In this document: in pieces, positions 61,425 through 64,000 of the stretch | How positions within the stretch are numbered: the first letter of the stretch is position 1 | Layout of the letters: each line of letters begins with the position of its first letter | Assembly: GCA_964057225.1 (NCBI GenBank) | Contig: OZ059897.1 | Location: 18,724,001 to 18,788,000 of the forward strand | Direction of reading: 5' to 3' | Length of the DNA stretch: 64,000 bases | From: Auanema rhodensis | Taxonomy: Eukaryota; Nematoda; Chromadorea; Rhabditida; Rhabditidae | The notes under the pieces: model-generated | What the model was told of the DNA's origin: nothing | Database searches by the model: none | Seen by the model: the letters and a program-made list of their open reading frames with translations, nothing else | Made by a program: the position numbers and the translations under genes

Positions 61425-64000
61425 ATTAGTGTATGTTGAGTTTCCATGTACACTCAACATTGCTTCCAAAAACATTTTGACAAAAATTTTTTCGAAAAAT
61501 TTCAAAATAATTTTGCAAAAAGTAGATGTTTTAAGATTCCATTTTTCAAGGCAAAGACGATGGACAATGTTATTCAACGAAAAAATTAATTCTTCAGGGT
61601 GAAAATCGAGGATATAAGTGTGAACTTATATCAGTTGATATCTCGGTGCATTTTTAAGCTAGCGCAAATCTGATAACACAGATCGACGCAGCTTAAAAAT
61701 CCGCATCGAATGCACTATACTTCATTGAGAAACGCTTAATACAAAAATTAGTTATGATCGTTTGAAAAATGATGCATTAGTGTATGTTGAGTTTCCATGT
61801 ACACTCAACATTGCTTCCAAAAACATTTTGACAAAAATTTTTTCGAAAAATTTCAAAATAATTTAGCAAAAAGTAGATGTTTTTAGATTCCATTTTTCAA
61901 GGCAAAGACGATGGACAATGTTATTCAACGAAAAAATTAATTCTTCAGGGTGAAAATCGAGGATATAAGTGTGAACTTATATCAGTTGATATCTCGGTGC
62001 ATTTTTAAGCTAGCGCAAATCTGATAACACAGATCGACGCAGCTTAAAAATCCGCATCGAATGCACTATACTACATTGAGAAACGCTTAATACAAAAATT
62101 AGTTATGATCGTTTGAAAAATGATGCATTAGTGTATGTTGAGTTTCCATGTACACTCAACATTGCTTCCAAAAACATTTTGACAAAAATTTTTTCGAAAA
62201 ATTTCAAAATAATTTAGCGAAAAGTAGATGTTTTTAGATTCCATTTTTCAAGGCAAAGACGATGGACAATGTTATTCAACGAAAAAATTAATTCTTCAGG
62301 GTGAAAATCGAGGATATAAGTGTGAACTTATATCAGTTGATATCTCGGTGCATTTTTAAGCTAGCGCAAATCTGATAACACAGATCGACGCAGCTTAAAA
62401 ATCCGCATCGAATGCACTATACTTCATTGAGAAACGCTTAATACAAAAATTAGTTATGATCGTTTGAAAAATGATGCATTAGTGTATGTTGAGTTTCCAT
62501 GTACACTCAACATTGCTTCCAAAAACATTTTGACAAAAATTTTTTCGAAAAATTTCAAAATAATTTTGCAAAAAGTAGATGTTTTAAGATTCCATTTTTC
62601 AAGGCAAAGACGATGGACAATGTTATTCAACGAAAAAATTAATTCTTCAGGGTGAAAATCGAGGATATAAGTGTGAACTTATATCAGTTGATATCTCGGT
62701 GCATTTGAAAGCTAGCGCAAATCTGATAACACAGATCGACGCAGCTTAAAAATCCGCATCGAATGCACTATACTACATTGAGAAACGCTTAATACAAAAA
62801 TTAGTTATGATCGTTTGAAAAATGATGCATTAGTGTATGTTGAGTTTCCATGTACACTCAACATTGCTTCCAAAAACATTTTGACAAAAATTTTTTCGAA
62901 AAATTTCAAAATAATTTAGCGAAAAGTAGATGTTTTTAGATTCCATTTTTCAAGGCAAAGACGATGGACAATGTTATTCAACGAAAAAATTAATTCTTCA
63001 GGGTGAAAATCGAGGATATAAGTGTGAACTTATATCAGTTGATATCTCGGTGCATTTTTAAGCTAGCGCAAATCTGATAACACAGATCGACGCAGCTTAA
63101 AAATCCGCATCGAATGCACTATACTACATTGAGAAACGCTTAATACAAAAATCAGTTATGATCGTTTGAAAAATGATGCATTAGTGTATGTTGAGTTTCC
63201 ATGTACACTCAACATTGCTTCCAAAAACATTTTGACAAAAATTTTTTCGAAAAATTTCAAAATAATTTTGCAAAAAGTAGATGTTTTAAGATTCCATTTT
63301 TCAAGGCAAAGACGATGGACAATGTTATTCAACGAAAAAATTAATTCTTCAGGGTGAAAATCGAGGATATCAGTGTGAACTTATATCAGTTGATATCTCG
63401 GTGCATTTTTAAGCTAGCGCAAATCTGATAACACAGATCGACGCAGCTTAAAAATCCGCATCGAATGCACTATACTTCATTGAAAAACGCTTAATACAAA
63501 AATTAGTTATGATCGTTTGAAAAATGATGCATTAGTGTATGTTGAGTTTCCATGTACACTCAACATTGCTTCCAAAAACATTTTGACAAAAATTTTTTCG
63601 AAAAATTTCAAAATAATTTAGCAAAAAGTAGATGTTTTTAGATTCCATTTTTCAAGGCAAAGACGATGGACAATGTTATTCAACGAAAAAATTAATTCTT
63701 CAGGGTGAAAATCGAGGATATAAGTGTGAACTTATATCAGTTGATATCTCGGTGCATTTTTAAGCTAGCGCAAATCTGATAACACAGATCGACGCAGCTT
63801 AAAAATCCGCATCGAATGCACTATACTACATTGAGAAACGCTTAATACAAAAATTAGTTATGATCGTTTGAAAAATGATGCATTAGTGTATGTTGAGTTT
63901 CCATGTACACTCAACATTGCTTCCAAAAACATTTTGACAAAAATTTTTTCGAAAAATTTCAAAATAATTTAGCGAAAAGTAGATGTTTTTAGATTCCATT
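61425..64000 (+). repeat. 5-mer HOR, one full and one partial copy (monomers 176-183)
   Basis: Monomer 176 ('attttgc', A109, 'tacttcattg'), 177 (plain), 178 (G93, 'tacttcattg'), 179 ('attttgc', A109, 'catttgaaagc') and 180 (G93, 'aatcagtt') form a unit. It restarts at monomer 181 with the same 'attttgc' class, followed by a plain copy and a G93 partial copy cut by the window end. The p90 A-to-T change in 'attttgc' removes a TAG and leaves identical 63-codon frames at 61411, 62464 and 63166. These begin only at a TTG and I treat them as chance openings. Monomer 181 has a private 'gatatcagtg' and 'ttgaaaaacg'. Confidence 0.82.

Larger units (their letters stand above)
1..64000 (+). repeat. 351-bp satellite DNA array, 182 full monomers plus a partial one
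   Basis: The segment starting 'attagtgtat' recurs every 351 bases from position 1 to 63882, always in the same orientation, with no inserted sequence. The only phase change I found is one base at 58491-58500. Neighbouring monomers differ at only a few positions each. A typical copy has about 31% G+C by hand count. Long, homogeneous, gene-free tandem arrays with higher-order structure are characteristic of eukaryotic centromeric or pericentromeric satellite DNA. The chromosomal location and the organism are inferences. I do not recognise the monomer as a named family. Because 351 is divisible by 3, each reading frame stays in register from copy to copy, but all three frames carry stops in every common monomer class. 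The array enters and leaves the window without flanking DNA. Confidence 0.98.

Noticed and set aside
61411-61602. 63-residue open reading frame (same at 62464 and 63166)
   Set aside because: It starts at a TTG and results from a single stop-removing change spread by repeat amplification. There is no supporting context such as a promoter, intron signals or protein-like features.
1-64000. CRISPR array
   Set aside because: The repeats are 351 bp and contiguous with no unique spacers between them, and no cas genes are present.
1-64000. rDNA spacer, telomeric repeat, tRNA or transposon embedded in the array
   Set aside because: No rRNA-like or tRNA-like sequence, no short telomere-type tandem, no target-site duplications, and no interruption of the 351-bp grid was found.

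Overview
The whole window is one uninterrupted head-to-tail satellite DNA array. The monomer is 351 bp, always on the same strand. There are 182 complete copies plus a 119-base partial copy at the right end (63882-64000), and the array runs off both ends. I found no credible protein gene, RNA gene, transposon, CRISPR array, operon or other unique sequence. Hand counting of a typical monomer gives about 31% G+C, and CpG is not depleted (12 seen, about 9 expected). A 64-kb array with layered higher-order repeats (HORs) points to centromeric or pericentromeric heterochromatin of a eukaryote. Undepleted CpG fits a genome with little CpG methylation, such as many insects or nematodes. I do not recognise the satellite family and cannot name the species.

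Coordinates used below: monomer n starts at 351(n-1)+1 up to monomer 167 (58267). From monomer 168 on, starts are one base earlier because of a single net 1-base deletion at 58491-58500. Positions within a monomer (p1-p351) count from the 'attagtgtat' that opens the window. About 20 diagnostic single-base variants sort the monomers into classes, and the order of classes reveals the HOR structure. Main markers: p93 A/G, p109 T/A, p117 A/T, p138 G/A, p165 A/T, p226-231, p270-275, p295-298, p303, p312-314, p325.

Layout. 1-3510: two copies of a 5-mer HOR (1755 bp). 3511-8073: mixed monomers, then a shortened version of the 12-mer unit. 8074-17550: a block of rare-variant monomers, shared partly with 26326-30140 (shift 18,252 bp = 52 monomers) and more extensively with 38400-45650 (shifts 29,133 and 28,080 bp = 83 and 80 monomers). 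18253-26325: adjacent 11-mer and 12-mer versions of one HOR. 29836-40716: one HOR in three lengths, 6, 16 and 9 monomers. 40717-45630: second copy of 11584-17550, lacking a 3-monomer duplication. 45631-55107: short HORs of 2-4 monomers built from p138A and p298T classes. 55108: a singular monomer. 55459-58967: near-alternating 702-bp dimer zone. 58968-64000: 4-mer and 5-mer units.

Each monomer carries the same set of sequence-level features: a 9-bp inverted repeat at p9-36, A/T tracts spaced roughly 10-13 bp at p44-122, a perfect 9-bp hairpin at p187-208 overlapping a second one at p204-217, and a 70-bp dyad at p222-291. Variation is concentrated in the two arms of that dyad. No genes work together here. 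The history is one of repeated unequal exchange and segmental duplication in register, visible as chimeric monomers and length-variant HORs.
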